Assembly: GCA_035299425.1 (NCBI GenBank) | Contig: DATGWP010000160.1 | Span: forward strand, 1-64,000 | DNA from: Bog-950 sp035299425 | Lineage (GTDB): Bacteria > Bacteroidota > Bacteroidia > Chitinophagales > LD1 | Length of the DNA stretch: 64,000 nt | Direction of reading: 5' to 3' | Part shown: piece after piece, positions 9,072 to 17,953 of the stretch | Layout of the letters: each line of letters begins with the position of its first letter | Position numbering within the stretch: the first letter of the stretch is position 1 | Made by a program: the position numbers and the translations under genes | The notes under the pieces: generated by a model | What the model was told of the DNA's origin: nothing | Databases searched by the model: none | Seen by the model: the letters and a program-made list of their open reading frames with translations, nothing else

Positions 9072-9995
9072 ATGCGCAAAAGCCTGCTCGTTTTTACGTT
9101 TGCACTTTGCTTGGGCCTTGCCAAGGCCCAGGGGCCGGTTAAGTATGTAGTGTACTTCCCTTTTAATAAAGAGACCCTTACTTCCGGGGCGTTGAGCACC
9201 TTACAGCACGCGGTAAAAGATAATACCGGCAAGATGATAGACTCGGTGAAAATTTATGCCCACTGCGATAGCATAGGCAGTATTGAGGCTAACGAGGCAC
9301 TGGCAGTAAAAAGAGCCGAAGCGGTAAAGCAATTTTTGATTGAGCAAAAACTAAGAAGCAGTGCCTTCAAAGATGTTACAGGCTATGGCAAACGCCAACC
9401 GGTGAACGATAACAGCACCGAAGCATTACGTCAGCTAAACCGGCGCGCAGAGGTTTTGATTTTTGCGCACAATAAGGCTGTACCGAAAAAGGAGATAGTA
9501 AAAGCAGAAACACCAGTGGCCGCTGTAGCTGGAGAAACTAAACCCGCAGTAGGTACGGTTGGTGATGAGATACCTGTAAGCGAACGCAAAGCGCTTGACG
9601 GACTGCGCAAGTTGATGAGCACCGCTGAGGTAGGCAAAACCATAAGGCTACCCAACCTTAATTTTTACGGCAGCAGGCACTTTGTAGTTACTGAATCACT
9701 ACCCACGCTTGATACACTGGCAGCTATCTTAAAATCGTATCCCGAAATTGAGGTAGAGATACAGGGCTATGTTTGCTGTGTGCCTAAAGGCAAAGAAGCA
9801 TTTGATGTTACCGAGCGCAAATACAATCTATCTTCTACCCGTGCGCAGGCAGTGTATAACGACCTTGTAAAAAATGGCATTGCCCCCGGGCGGTTAAAAC
9901 ACAAAGGCTATGGCAGCCAGCCTATGGTAGAGGAGTTAACCGATGATGATAAGGCAATGAACAGGCGGGTAGAACTAAAGATATTGAAACGGTAG
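9072..9995 (+). CDS. Outer-membrane/periplasmic protein with two OmpA-like domains
   Basis: 307 aa. A signal peptide (MRKSLLVFTFALCLGLAKAQ) fixes the ATG at 9072; an in-frame TTG at 9051 would add seven residues before it. Two OmpA_C-like peptidoglycan-binding modules occur in tandem. The first, about residues 22-135, begins VVYFPFNKETLTSGAL and has the NRRAEVLIF end motif. The second, about residues 190-307, contains LDTLAAILKSYPEIEVEIQG and ends NRRVELKILKR. OmpA modules bind diaminopimelate in peptidoglycan. There is no beta-barrel or lipobox, so it is probably a periplasmic peptidoglycan-associated protein. Duplication of the module is less usual. It converges with the minus-strand gene at 10042. 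Confidence 0.75.
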   Translation: MRKSLLVFTFALCLGLAKAQGPVKYVVYFPFNKETLTSGALSTLQHAVKDNTGKMIDSVKIYAHCDSIGSIEANEALAVKRAEAVKQFLIEQKLRSSAFKDVTGYGKRQPVNDNSTEALRQLNRRAEVLIFAHNKAVPKKEIVKAETPVAAVAGETKPAVGTVGDEIPVSERKALDGLRKLMSTAEVGKTIRLPNLNFYGSRHFVVTESLPTLDTLAAILKSYPEIEVEIQGYVCCVPKGKEAFDVTERKYNLSSTRAQAVYNDLVKNGIAPGRLKHKGYGSQPMVEELTDDDKAMNRRVELKILKR

Positions 9996-9997
9996 AT

Positions 9998-10038
9998 ACG
10001 CGATGTTCGCGTCTAAAGATGCCAGCATGGCGTCTCTT
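9998..10038. repeat. Two small palindromes of a dispersed repeat between convergent genes
   Basis: ACGCG-atgtt-CGCGT at 9998-10012 is followed by AGATGCCA-gca-TGGCGTCT at 10017-10035. The second is nearly identical to a perfect palindrome at 33159-33179. They occupy the space between two convergent stop codons and may act as bidirectional terminators or REP-like elements. Confidence 0.6.
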
Positions 10039-10041
10039 CAA

Positions 10042-11904
10042 TTACTCACTCAACAGCGGCTGCCCTTCTGTATTAAGTATAGTCGGCAGAAATAAATTCT
10101 CCGGCGTAATAGCTCTGGTATTATCAAAGCCACCGGCTACTGTCCATGGTTTCAGGTTAGGCACATTTAGGCCGGGATAATAGGCAAACATAATTTCGAA
10201 AGAGCCGATGCCTAAACCAAGATTGCGCAAACGTATACCCGCCCCGTAAGCCTGCTTTAATTGAAACTCATTCATAGAGCCTTTTTGCGATATAGCCAGA
10301 TTGGCAAAAGCAAAGGCACTGCTGGTAAATCCAAGTATTTTAAACGTAGGGTAAACATCTGTTTCAAAATTAAATATGTAGTTGCGCGTACCTCGTATAT
10401 AGTTGGTAAAAATACCCCGCATACCACTTGCGTTGTTCAGCACCAGTTCTTTACCAAGCGGGCGGTTAAAACCAAGGTTAACGTCAACCGATATAAACTG
10501 CCGCATCATAAACCGTGGCCCCAGCTTAATAGCGCTGGTGTAAAAGGTCTGCTTAATCCGGAATAAAATCTGCTGATAGCTGTCTTTTTTCACAAAGCCT
10601 CCATACGATGCACGTGCGTTATAGTAACCGGCACGGCCTATATACTTTCCGTACTCCAGTTGCAGCCCTGCGTAAAATCGCTTTTGCAACTCTTCATCAT
10701 AATCAAACCCAAGTATTAATGCACCATTCAGCCCACGGCTGAAATACTCCGCCTGCCCCAGGTAAAATACCGAGTGGTCCACATAGTAGTTCCAGTTGGC
10801 AAAACCCATACTACCAAGAAAGCACGTGCGGTCTATAAACGTTTGCGCCCCATCCTGGCTGCGCTTAAATGGCCGCGAGGTATAATTGCTGCGGTACATC
10901 CGTGCAGAGAGTATAAAGCGCAGCAGGTCGTACTTTTTGCCCAGCCTGCCCGGCAGCTTATGCGAGGTTGCCAGCCACACATCCTGCCAGTTATAAAACA
11001 CATTGGTAGGTATACTTGGGCCAAATGCGTTTGGCACTGCATTATTTTCTTTATACAAGCCTGCTTTTATATGCCCCGCCCAGCGGCTGTTAGCCGAAAA
11101 AAAATCGCGGCGGATGCGTATAGCACCACCCTTAGTAAAGTTGCTATACTCATACGATACCCGTGCATCTATATGCGAGCTTTTTATATTATCGTAACTA
11201 TACTTACCATATACACTATAAAGGTTGTCCTTCCGGTAGTTTAGCGACACCCAATTAGATATACTCTGCGGCATACCCAAAAAATTATTAAACTGAATAC
11301 CCACTGCTATTTTGTTGTATTCTAAACTTGTGTTCAGGCTCCAGCTCCACATATCCTGCACCATTACTACCACATCTACCAACTCCTCGCTGCCATCTAC
11401 CGGGCGCATAAATATCTTTACATCCTTAAATGTATTCCGGCCCCACAGGTTCTTCTCCGTATCGGCAAACAATACCGGCACTACACGCTCACCGTGCTTA
11501 AACAGCAGGTCGTTCCGCACCACCCAATCTTTCGTCTTTATCTGTATGCGGTTGGCAAATTTTTGAAACTTATTGTAGTGGTCGTTGGTTGGCTTCTCTA
11601 TGGTAACACCATAGGGGTCTATTACTTTTATATCAATGTTGCGGATAATCATACCGCCGTAAGGCTCAAACTCGGCAATACCTGTCAGGGGGCGGTCTAC
11701 AGTACGGTCTTTATAGCTCAGGTACGAAATATAGATAAGGGTTTTATCCAACCCTTTCATCAGCTTTTTCTTCTGTTCTTCGCGTTTAAGTTGCTTTACC
11801 GTTTTATCCAGGCATACCTCATCATCGTAGGGCGACTGTGCACTGCTGCCTATAGGCAAAAGCAATAGCAGGCTGATAAGGTAGGTGTAAATAAAACGGG
11901 CCAT
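10042..11904 (-). CDS. BamA/TamA-like outer-membrane protein (POTRA plus beta-barrel)
   Basis: 620 aa with a signal peptide (MARFIYTYLISLLLLLPIGSSAQ). Residues about 80-170 look like POTRA structure (GGMIIRNIDIKVIDPYGVT, then RNDLLFKHGE, then LWGRNTFKDVKIFMRPVDG). The remaining 400 or so residues alternate aromatic and polar positions, as in transmembrane beta-strands, to the end. This is the architecture of Omp85-superfamily proteins, but it has about one clear POTRA instead of the five of BamA, and no recognisable RGF/VRGY lid motif could be pinned down. It is therefore likely an accessory Omp85-like protein and not the essential BamA. It stands alone and is convergent with the OmpA-domain gene. 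Confidence 0.65.
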   Translation of the reverse strand: MARFIYTYLISLLLLLPIGSSAQSPYDDEVCLDKTVKQLKREEQKKKLMKGLDKTLIYISYLSYKDRTVDRPLTGIAEFEPYGGMIIRNIDIKVIDPYGVTIEKPTNDHYNKFQKFANRIQIKTKDWVVRNDLLFKHGERVVPVLFADTEKNLWGRNTFKDVKIFMRPVDGSEELVDVVVMVQDMWSWSLNTSLEYNKIAVGIQFNNFLGMPQSISNWVSLNYRKDNLYSVYGKYSYDNIKSSHIDARVSYEYSNFTKGGAIRIRRDFFSANSRWAGHIKAGLYKENNAVPNAFGPSIPTNVFYNWQDVWLATSHKLPGRLGKKYDLLRFILSARMYRSNYTSRPFKRSQDGAQTFIDRTCFLGSMGFANWNYYVDHSVFYLGQAEYFSRGLNGALILGFDYDEELQKRFYAGLQLEYGKYIGRAGYYNARASYGGFVKKDSYQQILFRIKQTFYTSAIKLGPRFMMRQFISVDVNLGFNRPLGKELVLNNASGMRGIFTNYIRGTRNYIFNFETDVYPTFKILGFTSSAFAFANLAISQKGSMNEFQLKQAYGAGIRLRNLGLGIGSFEIMFAYYPGLNVPNLKPWTVAGGFDNTRAITPENLFLPTILNTEGQPLLSE

Positions 11905-12017
11905 GTGTCGGTATACGGAAAAAGAGAATTGAAGTTAAAATTTTGAGGAAACTCTAATACATTTTCCAATAAATTCTTCACCGAAAAGAGGAAACTTAAC
12001 GCCTGGCTTACATTAAA

Positions 12018-12617
12018 TCAATGTGTCCATATCATCCCCTGCGGGTTTATCTCCCAGTGATATTTCTGAGATTCGCCGAAGGTGGCAAAATCCATTCGCT
12101 GGCCCAGTATAATTTCTTTGTAGGCAAAGTACATCTGGCGCGCCGCGTTCATAGGCATCATGCTTCCCACGCCTGTACATAAACCAGGTATGGCAACGGA
12201 TGTAATCCGCTCATCATTCTTCGCTTTTATCAAAATGGCCTTCATGGCAAGGTAGGCGTTTACCGAGGTGTAAATATTGAAATTGGTAGGTATACGCATG
12301 GTTGGTGCAGAAATCAAAAATAGGATTTTAGGGTCGCCTGTTTCCAGTACCATAGCCTGTCCAACTAACAACTCTCCTTCAGGTAATTCCTTTATTCTTT
12401 TCTGCAATTGCTTCTCCAGGTCCCAGCCAAACCTTTCCGACAGAGCATAGTCCAGCCCGCCATCCATAAAACCGAATGAATTAGCAGGGCTAACAACAGC
12501 ACTGCATTCAAGAACTGTGATATCACCCTCCACAAGGCTTACATCCTTTTCATCCTTAAAAAACTCACTCCAGGCTGCTATCATGCGCTCCTTGGTGTCT
12601 GCTAAAATAATCTTCAT
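12018..12617 (-). CDS. Macro-domain protein (Appr-1''-p processing family)
   Basis: 199 aa. The ATG at 12617 was chosen because an AAGG lies about 8 nt upstream and because the macro fold starts there; an in-frame ATG at 12704 adds a non-conserved 29 residues. Macro signatures are VVSPANSFGFMDGGLDYAL (about residues 40-58, ligand-binding loop 1) and IPGLCTGVGSMMP (loop 2, Gly-rich). Macro domains bind ADP-ribose and may hydrolyse ADP-ribose-1''-phosphate or protein ADP-ribose links. No ADP-ribosyltransferase gene is adjacent, so it is not evidently an antitoxin. Divergent from the fur-like gene with about 135 bp between. Confidence 0.75.
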   Translation of the reverse strand: MKIILADTKERMIAAWSEFFKDEKDVSLVEGDITVLECSAVVSPANSFGFMDGGLDYALSERFGWDLEKQLQKRIKELPEGELLVGQAMVLETGDPKILFLISAPTMRIPTNFNIYTSVNAYLAMKAILIKAKNDERITSVAIPGLCTGVGSMMPMNAARQMYFAYKEIILGQRMDFATFGESQKYHWEINPQGMIWTH

Positions 12618-12752
12618 AATGCCTTGTTCTTTATTTGTTAAACTAAATATAGCAATTGTCTTAGTTGGAATCGCGCATTGCCTTTTAACACCCCTTATCC
12701 ACACCTTTTAAAAGCTATATTTGCTTTTTGGCTAATTCCCTTATTTTCGAAC

Positions 12753-13256
12753 GTGAATACATTGCGAGAAGACCTTATTGAAGAAGTGAAGAATATTTTT
12801 TCTGCTTACCTGGAGCGGAAACAACTTCGCAAAACCACCGAACGATACACCATACTCGAAGAGATATATAAGCGCGACGACCACTTTGAGGCCGAGTCGC
12901 TGTTTAACTTTTTTAAAAAGAAAAAATTCAACATCAGCCGGGCCACCGTTTACAATACGCTGGAGCTATTGGTAAGCTGCGACCTGGTAAAAAAGCACCA
13001 GTTTGGCAAAAACCAGGCACAGTATGAAAAAAGCTACGGTTATAAACAACATGACCATATTATTTGTGTAGATTGTAAAAAAGTAGTTGAATTTTGTGAC
13101 CCTCGGATCCAGAATATTAAGACCATGATGGGCGATTTGCTGAATTTTAAAATAACCCATCATTCACTAAATATGTACGGCATTTGCGGCAACTGCCAAA
13201 AGCAGCGCGAGATAGATGCTACAAAAAGAGAAACCGAAGTAGTAGCGGCAGATTAA
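12753..13256 (+). CDS. Fur-family transcriptional regulator
   Basis: 167 aa from the GTG at 12753. The winged-helix N-terminal part contains RKTTERYTILEEIY and the recognition region NISRATVYNTLELL. The dimerisation part contains the metal ligands KQHDHIICVDCKKVVEFCD and a second CxxC pair (CGNC), a structural zinc site as in Fur/PerR/Zur. The acidic/Ala tail (ATKRETEVVAAD) is variable. Whether it senses Fe, Zn or peroxide cannot be told from sequence alone. Other in-frame starts upstream would add a hydrophobic segment not found in the family. A TATTTTCG, one base off a -7 element, lies just before the start. Confidence 0.85.
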   Translation: MNTLREDLIEEVKNIFSAYLERKQLRKTTERYTILEEIYKRDDHFEAESLFNFFKKKKFNISRATVYNTLELLVSCDLVKKHQFGKNQAQYEKSYGYKQHDHIICVDCKKVVEFCDPRIQNIKTMMGDLLNFKITHHSLNMYGICGNCQKQREIDATKRETEVVAAD

Positions 13257-13298
13257 AACAATAACGGATAAAAATATTAACTGTATAAAACCAATCAA

Positions 13299-13637
13299 AT
13301 GAAGAACGAAATTAAAGACGGAGTACTGGTTATTTACTTAGAGGGTAACCTGCTGGGCGAACACAGCAATGCACCTGTAATGGAACTGATTAAGCAGGTA
13401 ATTGAAGCAGGTAACAAGAAGGTATTGTTTAACCTGGCCGAAATGAAATTTATAAATAGTACCGGTTTGGGTATGCTGTTAACTGCTGTTAGCAAAACAA
13501 GAAACGCCGGTGGCGAAGTAGCCCTGTGCACCCTGCCTGAGCAAATGACCAAGCTATTGCAAATGACCAAGCTGGGCGGCGCATTTATAGTTAAAGGAAC
13601 TGAAGACGAAGCTATAGCATACCTTAAGGGTGCGTAG
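13299..13637 (+). CDS. STAS-domain protein, anti-sigma-factor antagonist-like
   Basis: 112 aa, a complete single STAS domain. It starts with a beta-strand (DGVLVIYLEGNLLGE) and carries the conserved loop FINSTGLGMLL, whose Ser is the phosphorylation site in SpoIIAA/RsbV proteins. Usually such proteins bind and release an anti-sigma kinase when unphosphorylated. No partner kinase or sigma factor gene lies next to it. It is 42 nt downstream of fur and could be co-transcribed; hairpins at 13640-13717 separate it from purA. Confidence 0.75.
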   Translation: MKNEIKDGVLVIYLEGNLLGEHSNAPVMELIKQVIEAGNKKVLFNLAEMKFINSTGLGMLLTAVSKTRNAGGEVALCTLPEQMTKLLQMTKLGGAFIVKGTEDEAIAYLKGA

Positions 13638-13660
13638 GTAGATTCCGTAATACGGTTTTT

Positions 13661-13717
13661 AAATTCCAAACAACAATTGACAAATTATAGTGTTGGTGTC
13701 GTTTGGAATTTCGTTTT
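13661..13717 (+). terminator. Long-stem hairpin between the STAS gene and purA
   Basis: AAATTCCAAAC (13661-13671) and GTTTGGAATTT (13701-13711) are perfect 11-bp arms. Inside them AACA/TGTT adds pairing. CGTTTTTG follows. Just before, CCGT-aat-ACGG with TTTTT (13644-13659) is a second, weaker hairpin. The pair reads as a terminator for the fur-STAS unit, though a purA leader role is possible. Confidence 0.55.
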
Positions 13718-13776
13718 TGTGATTTGTGTTTTATGAACTGGATTTATTTTAAAGAGTAAGATATAACAACAATATA

Positions 13777-15066
13777 ATGGCAGTAGATATACTTTTGGGC
13801 CTTCAGTGGGGCGATGAAGGCAAGGGTAAAATAATAGATTACCTGGCCCCTAAATACGATATAATAGCACGCTTTCAGGGTGGGCCAAACGCGGGCCACA
13901 CACTGGTAATAAATGGCAAGAAAACTGTACTGCACACCGTGCCTTCGGGTATTTTGCAGGATAGGCCCATGAACGTAATTGGCAACGGGGTGGTAATAGA
14001 CCCGGTTACGCTAAAGAAGGAGATTGAGAACCTGACCAGCATGGGGGTAGATGTAAATAAGAAATTGTTTATCTCTAAAAAAGCGCACCTTATTCTGCCT
14101 ACGCACAAAACACTGGATGCCGCCAGCGAGGCCTCTAAAGGCCAGGAAAAAATAGGTTCTACCCTGCGTGGCATCTCTCCTACTTACATGGATAAAACAG
14201 GCCGCAACGGTTTGCGCATAGGCGATATACTGGCCGATAACTTTAAAACTCTTTACAACCGTATTAAGGAAAAGCACCTTAACCTGTTGAAGATGTACGA
14301 CTTTGAATTCGACCCCGAACAAGGTGAAAAAGACTGGTTTGATGCTATTGAATTTGTAAGGTCGCTTAACCTGATAGACTCTGAGTATTACCTGAACAAC
14401 GCCCTTTCTGCCGGTAAAAATATATTGGCTGAAGGTGCACAGGGAACCATGCTCGATATTGATTTTGGAACATACCCGTATGTTACTTCATCTAACACCA
14501 TCACATCGGGTGCTTGTAACGGCCTGGGTATTGCCCCTACTAAAATTAAAGAGGTAATAGGTATTGCCAAGGCCTATTGCACGCGTGTAGGCAGCGGCCC
14601 GTTCCCTACCGAGTTGCTGAACGAAACAGGCGAGCAGATACGCAAAGTGGGCGGCGAGTTTGGCGCTACTACGGGCCGTCCGCGCCGCTGTGGCTGGATA
14701 GACCTGCCGGCATTGAAGTATGCCATTATGATTAACGGAGTAACGCAGATAGCGATGACCAAGGCCGATATATTAAACGACTTTGAAACTATTGAAGCCT
14801 GCACCGACTATACTGTAAACGGTAAAACAAGCCGCGAAATACCTTACGATATGGCTAACACCGTAATAGAACCGGTATACAAGAAATTAGCCGGCTGGAA
14901 AACCGACCTGCGTAAATTCAGCAGCTACGACGACCTGCCTGAAACATTCGTAGGCTATTTAAACTTTGTAGAAGAATACCTGGGCACACCGGTAAGTATG
15001 ATATCTACAGGGCCAGAGCGCGAGCGCCTGGTGTTTAAAAACGCAGCAGAACAAGTAGCACAGTAG
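13777..15066 (+). CDS. purA: Adenylosuccinate synthetase
   Basis: 429 aa, full length for the family. It joins IMP and aspartate with GTP to make adenylosuccinate, the first committed step to AMP; cytosolic. The N-terminal GLQWGDEGKGK motif carries the catalytic Asp and phosphate loop, GGPNAGHT has the catalytic His, and GISPTYMDKTGRNGLR, ATTGRPRRCGWIDL and STGPERE are conserved. The ATG at 13777 sets the catalytic motif at the usual position; there is no clear Shine-Dalgarno (preceded by AACAACAAT), common in this phylum. Flanked by terminators, so monocistronic. Confidence 0.97.
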   Translation: MAVDILLGLQWGDEGKGKIIDYLAPKYDIIARFQGGPNAGHTLVINGKKTVLHTVPSGILQDRPMNVIGNGVVIDPVTLKKEIENLTSMGVDVNKKLFISKKAHLILPTHKTLDAASEASKGQEKIGSTLRGISPTYMDKTGRNGLRIGDILADNFKTLYNRIKEKHLNLLKMYDFEFDPEQGEKDWFDAIEFVRSLNLIDSEYYLNNALSAGKNILAEGAQGTMLDIDFGTYPYVTSSNTITSGACNGLGIAPTKIKEVIGIAKAYCTRVGSGPFPTELLNETGEQIRKVGGEFGATTGRPRRCGWIDLPALKYAIMINGVTQIAMTKADILNDFETIEACTDYTVNGKTSREIPYDMANTVIEPVYKKLAGWKTDLRKFSSYDDLPETFVGYLNFVEEYLGTPVSMISTGPERERLVFKNAAEQVAQ

Positions 15067-15086
15067 ACAACAAATAACTACTATAG

Positions 15087-15123
15087 CAGGGCAACAGTAA
15101 TTCAGTTTATTGTTGCCCTTTTG
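15087..15123. terminator. Bidirectional terminator between purA and the cytochrome c gene
   Basis: GGGCAACA (15089-15096) and TGTTGCCC (15111-15118) form a perfect 8-bp stem followed by TTTT on the plus strand. It serves the convergent genes at 15066 and 15124. Confidence 0.85.
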
Positions 15124-15642
15124 TTATGGTATTGCAGCATTTAACGCCTGAGGTATGTTGCCATCCGGGTATTCTATATAAAGCAGAATATCTTTAACCT
15201 GTTCATCGCTAAGGGTTGTAAATACATTCATCTGGCTTTCGCGTGAGTTAGACATGGCTATTCCATATTTATAGCCGGCATCCACCACTTCATGCCAGTT
15301 TTTTATCCAAGTGTACAACCATTGCTCCCCGCTCTTCTTTTTGTATTTACCTGCCGCTTGCCACCTTGCTGTTACACCTTGTAATGGAGGACCGGTACCA
15401 TCTGCTTTGGGATTGTGACACGATGCGCAGTTAGATTTAAAAAGACTTTTGCCTTCATGCCATTGTGGGGCTACGGCTTTGGGCACAGGCATAGTTGTAC
15501 CACACCACCAGCGGGACTCCTCTTTCCTTTCAAACGTTACAATGTGTTCCGGAACTTCAAAATCAATTTGCAACGCTATGCAAGTGGAGAGAAGGATAGC
15601 GCTTAACAAAATGGGTAACTCAATATACCACTTGCGAAGCAT
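15124..15642 (-). CDS. Class I c-type cytochrome, membrane-anchored
   Basis: 172 aa from the ATG at 15642 (MLRKWY). An N-terminal hydrophobic segment (about residues 9-26) acts as signal/anchor. One heme-binding motif CASCH sits near residue 75 (LFKSNCASCHNPKADGTGPPL). A downstream Met in GIAMSNSRESQMN is the likely axial ligand. The pattern WLYTWIKN...MNVFTTLSDEQVKDILLYI is that of small diheme-free electron carriers common in Bacteroidota. It would face the periplasm and carry electrons to a terminal oxidase or a dehydrogenase partner not seen here. Confidence 0.85.
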   Translation of the reverse strand: MLRKWYIELPILLSAILLSTCIALQIDFEVPEHIVTFERKEESRWWCGTTMPVPKAVAPQWHEGKSLFKSNCASCHNPKADGTGPPLQGVTARWQAAGKYKKKSGEQWLYTWIKNWHEVVDAGYKYGIAMSNSRESQMNVFTTLSDEQVKDILLYIEYPDGNIPQALNAAIP

Positions 15643-15660
15643 AGTGCAAACATACTGCAC

Positions 15661-16037
15661 AGTTTTTATATGTATGTGGTTTTTACATAAAAGATTGTTC
15701 TGATAGTTTCCTTAAAACAATACCAGATCTGACCAAAGTTACAAACTGCCGCGCGTTTTGCATTCCGGCCTGAAAGGACCTCATCTATCAGCACAGGTCG
15801 AAGGCCTGTGGCATCTTAAGCAACTCCTTCCTTAAAGCCCTGCAAGGGCGCAATATTAAGGTACATGCGAGGCGATTCTCCCATTGCTAATATTCCCTTA
15901 TTTTGGTAAAATTTTATTGTTCCAAACAGTACCCCCCCTGCACCACTTCTCAAAAAATACATTTGATAATCAACACTTTAAGCAGCGCCGTGTGCACCAT
16001 TTTTAAAAATTGGCATTTTGGTGCACCAGCAACAGTG
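15661..16037. other. Intergenic stretch with small palindromes, no gene seen
   Basis: Palindromes visible are CACAGG/CCTGTG (15792-15810), GCCCT-gca-AGGGC (15837-15849, of a type often repeated in Bacteroidota intergenic DNA) and GTGCACCA/TGGTGCAC (15992-16026) enclosing ATTTTTAAAAAT. The last lies just past the GNAT gene stop and could end that transcript. No convincing ORF or tRNA. Confidence 0.45.
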
Positions 16038-16580
16038 CTACAAATTCCGGGCGTAAACATGCAACCCTTTCAGGTCTGCTTGCCCTATGCGTTCTTCGGC
16101 AGCCCGATTGCGGCTAAACTTAAACCTATGCGCCAGGTTAAGCGACTTTTCATTATCCGGATGAATGACCGCCTCCAGCATTTGCACCTGCATAGAGTTA
16201 ATCGCATAATCAATAACAGCTGTAACAGCTTCTACCATTATTCCCTTGCCCTGGTAATCGGGGTGCAACTCATACCCAAGTTCGGTGCTCAGGTGTTCAT
16301 TATTAAAGCCAAAGAGGCAGGCAGTGCCTATCAGTTGTGGGTTATCTTTTAAACAGACCGCCCAGTTAATACCAGTGTTGTTCGCCAGGAAGTTATTCAG
16401 CGTTTCTATACGCGTCTCTGCATCGTGTATTGATAAAGTCTTAGGCCTGTCAACATACAGGTTCATGCTTTCTATCGAACGCAATTCAGATAATGCAGGA
16501 GCATCTTTAGCTTCTAACTGCCTTAGCAAGAGGCGTTCGGTAGTTAATACAGGAAAGGGGGTAAAATTCAGGTTCAGCAT
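16038..16580 (-). CDS. GNAT-family N-acetyltransferase (RimJ/RimL-like)
   Basis: 180 aa. The family start TTERLLLRQLEAKDAPAL (beta1-alpha1), central strand LIGTACLFGFN, acetyl-CoA-binding motif A ELGYELHPDYQGKGIMVEAV and the C-terminal strand VHPDNEKSLNLAHRFKF are in the right order and spacing for RimJ/RimL-like acetyltransferases. These act on N-terminal amines of ribosomal proteins or on small amines/antibiotics; the substrate cannot be called. It starts 44 nt from, and divergent to, pabB. Confidence 0.85.
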   Translation of the reverse strand: MLNLNFTPFPVLTTERLLLRQLEAKDAPALSELRSIESMNLYVDRPKTLSIHDAETRIETLNNFLANNTGINWAVCLKDNPQLIGTACLFGFNNEHLSTELGYELHPDYQGKGIMVEAVTAVIDYAINSMQVQMLEAVIHPDNEKSLNLAHRFKFSRNRAAEERIGQADLKGLHVYARNL

Positions 16581-16624
16581 AGTTCCAAATGTAATGCAAT
16601 GCTAATAAACATTATTCTTGCGCT

Positions 16625-17953
16625 GTGGCAGAGACAACTACCGTTACCATAGCAGATATAGCAGCGTTTAAGCTAAAAGCGCTGGCATGGGCTAATCAGT
16701 TCCCGGTGGCATGCCTGCTCGATTCTAATAACTACCCACATAATAATTATAAGCCTGCCGAATGGCTACTGGCAGTAGATGCCGCAGATTATGTATCAGA
16801 TAGTGCCGCAAACAATCTATCCTTAAATCCGGTTGCCACTGGAATAAACTCATTCCAGAAACTGCAACACTTCCAAGCCAATGCCGGCTCCTCCATATTC
16901 GGCTTTTTAGGCTACGACTTAAAGAATGAAATTGAAGACCTGCAAAGTAATAACTACGATGGGCTGCAGTTTCCCAACTTCTACTTTTTCAAGCCACGTT
17001 ACATACTTGAAATAACCGGCAGCAAACTCACGGTGAACAGAAACTACCCCGAGACATTCGAGTTAATTGAGCAAATACAGAATACCAAAAACGAAATAAG
17101 AAATACGAAACTAAGTACCCCTCTGAAAGCAAGAACAGCCAAGGGCACTTACCTGGAAAACATAGAGAGCATACGCCAGCAAATTGTAGCCGGCGACTTT
17201 TATGAAATGAATTATTGCAACGAGTTTTATGCAGAGCAAATTGCTATCAACCCTGTAGATGTTTTCACCCAACTAAATTCAAAAGCACAAGCCCCCTTTA
17301 GCTGCTACTTTAAGCTGAATGACAAATACCTGCTGTGCGCCAGCCCCGAAAGGTTTTTGAAAAAAGAAGGCACTAAACTTATATCGCAGCCTATTAAAGG
17401 CACTATCCGCAAAGGGGAAACAGAGGAAGAAAATGAACTGCTAAAAAGCCAACTGCGCAGCGATGAAAAGGAGCGTGCCGAAAACATTATGATAGTAGAC
17501 CTGGTGCGGAATGACTTAGCCAAAAGCTCGGCACCGGGCAGTGTGAGAGTAGAAGAGCTTTGTGAAATATATGAGTTCGCATCCGTCAACCAAATGATAT
17601 CTACCGTTACATCTCAGTTGGAAAATACAGGTGCGGTGGAAGCAATAAAAAATGCCTTCCCCATGGGCAGTATGACCGGTGCGCCCAAAATAGAGGTAAT
17701 GAAAAACATAGAGCGCTACGAAGATTTTAAGCGCGGCCTTTACAGTGGCAGCGTTGGCTACTTTACTCCTAATGGCGATTTCGATTTTAATGTGGTAATC
17801 CGCAGCATACTCTACAATGCTACCCAAAGCTATCTATCAATCCGTGTGGGTGGCGCCATCACTTACGATAGTATTGCCGATAACGAATGGAACGAAATTC
17901 TGCTGAAAGCCCAAAGCATGATGCAGGTGTTAGAAGCCGACCTGGAAACCTAA
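16625..17953 (+). CDS. pabB: Aminodeoxychorismate synthase component I
   Basis: 442 aa. The chorismate-binding C-terminal half (from about residue 185) carries AGDFYEMNYCNEF, SPERFLKK, PIKGTIRKG, DLVRNDLAK, GSMTGAPK and RVGGAITYDSIADNEW. The Lys in PIKGT is characteristic of PabB (TrpE has PIAGT), so it should convert chorismate plus ammonia to 4-amino-4-deoxychorismate for folate. The N-terminal ~170 residues are the degenerate TrpE/PabB lid region. The start used is GTG at 16625; no earlier in-frame ATG is seen. Neither pabA nor pabC is next to it. Its stop codon directly abuts the stop of the minus-strand lipoprotein gene. Confidence 0.88.
   Translation: MAETTTVTIADIAAFKLKALAWANQFPVACLLDSNNYPHNNYKPAEWLLAVDAADYVSDSAANNLSLNPVATGINSFQKLQHFQANAGSSIFGFLGYDLKNEIEDLQSNNYDGLQFPNFYFFKPRYILEITGSKLTVNRNYPETFELIEQIQNTKNEIRNTKLSTPLKARTAKGTYLENIESIRQQIVAGDFYEMNYCNEFYAEQIAINPVDVFTQLNSKAQAPFSCYFKLNDKYLLCASPERFLKKEGTKLISQPIKGTIRKGETEEENELLKSQLRSDEKERAENIMIVDLVRNDLAKSSAPGSVRVEELCEIYEFASVNQMISTVTSQLENTGAVEAIKNAFPMGSMTGAPKIEVMKNIERYEDFKRGLYSGSVGYFTPNGDFDFNVVIRSILYNATQSYLSIRVGGAITYDSIADNEWNEILLKAQSMMQVLEADLET

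Noticed and set aside
12018..12617. Toxin-antitoxin of the DarTG type (macro domain as DarG)
   Set aside because: No DarT-like ADP-ribosyltransferase gene lies on either side; the neighbours are a barrel gene and a fur-family gene.
15903..16352. 149-codon plus-strand frame overlapping the GNAT gene
   Set aside because: Most of it is the complement of the clear acetyltransferase; the rest is in low-complexity intergenic sequence.
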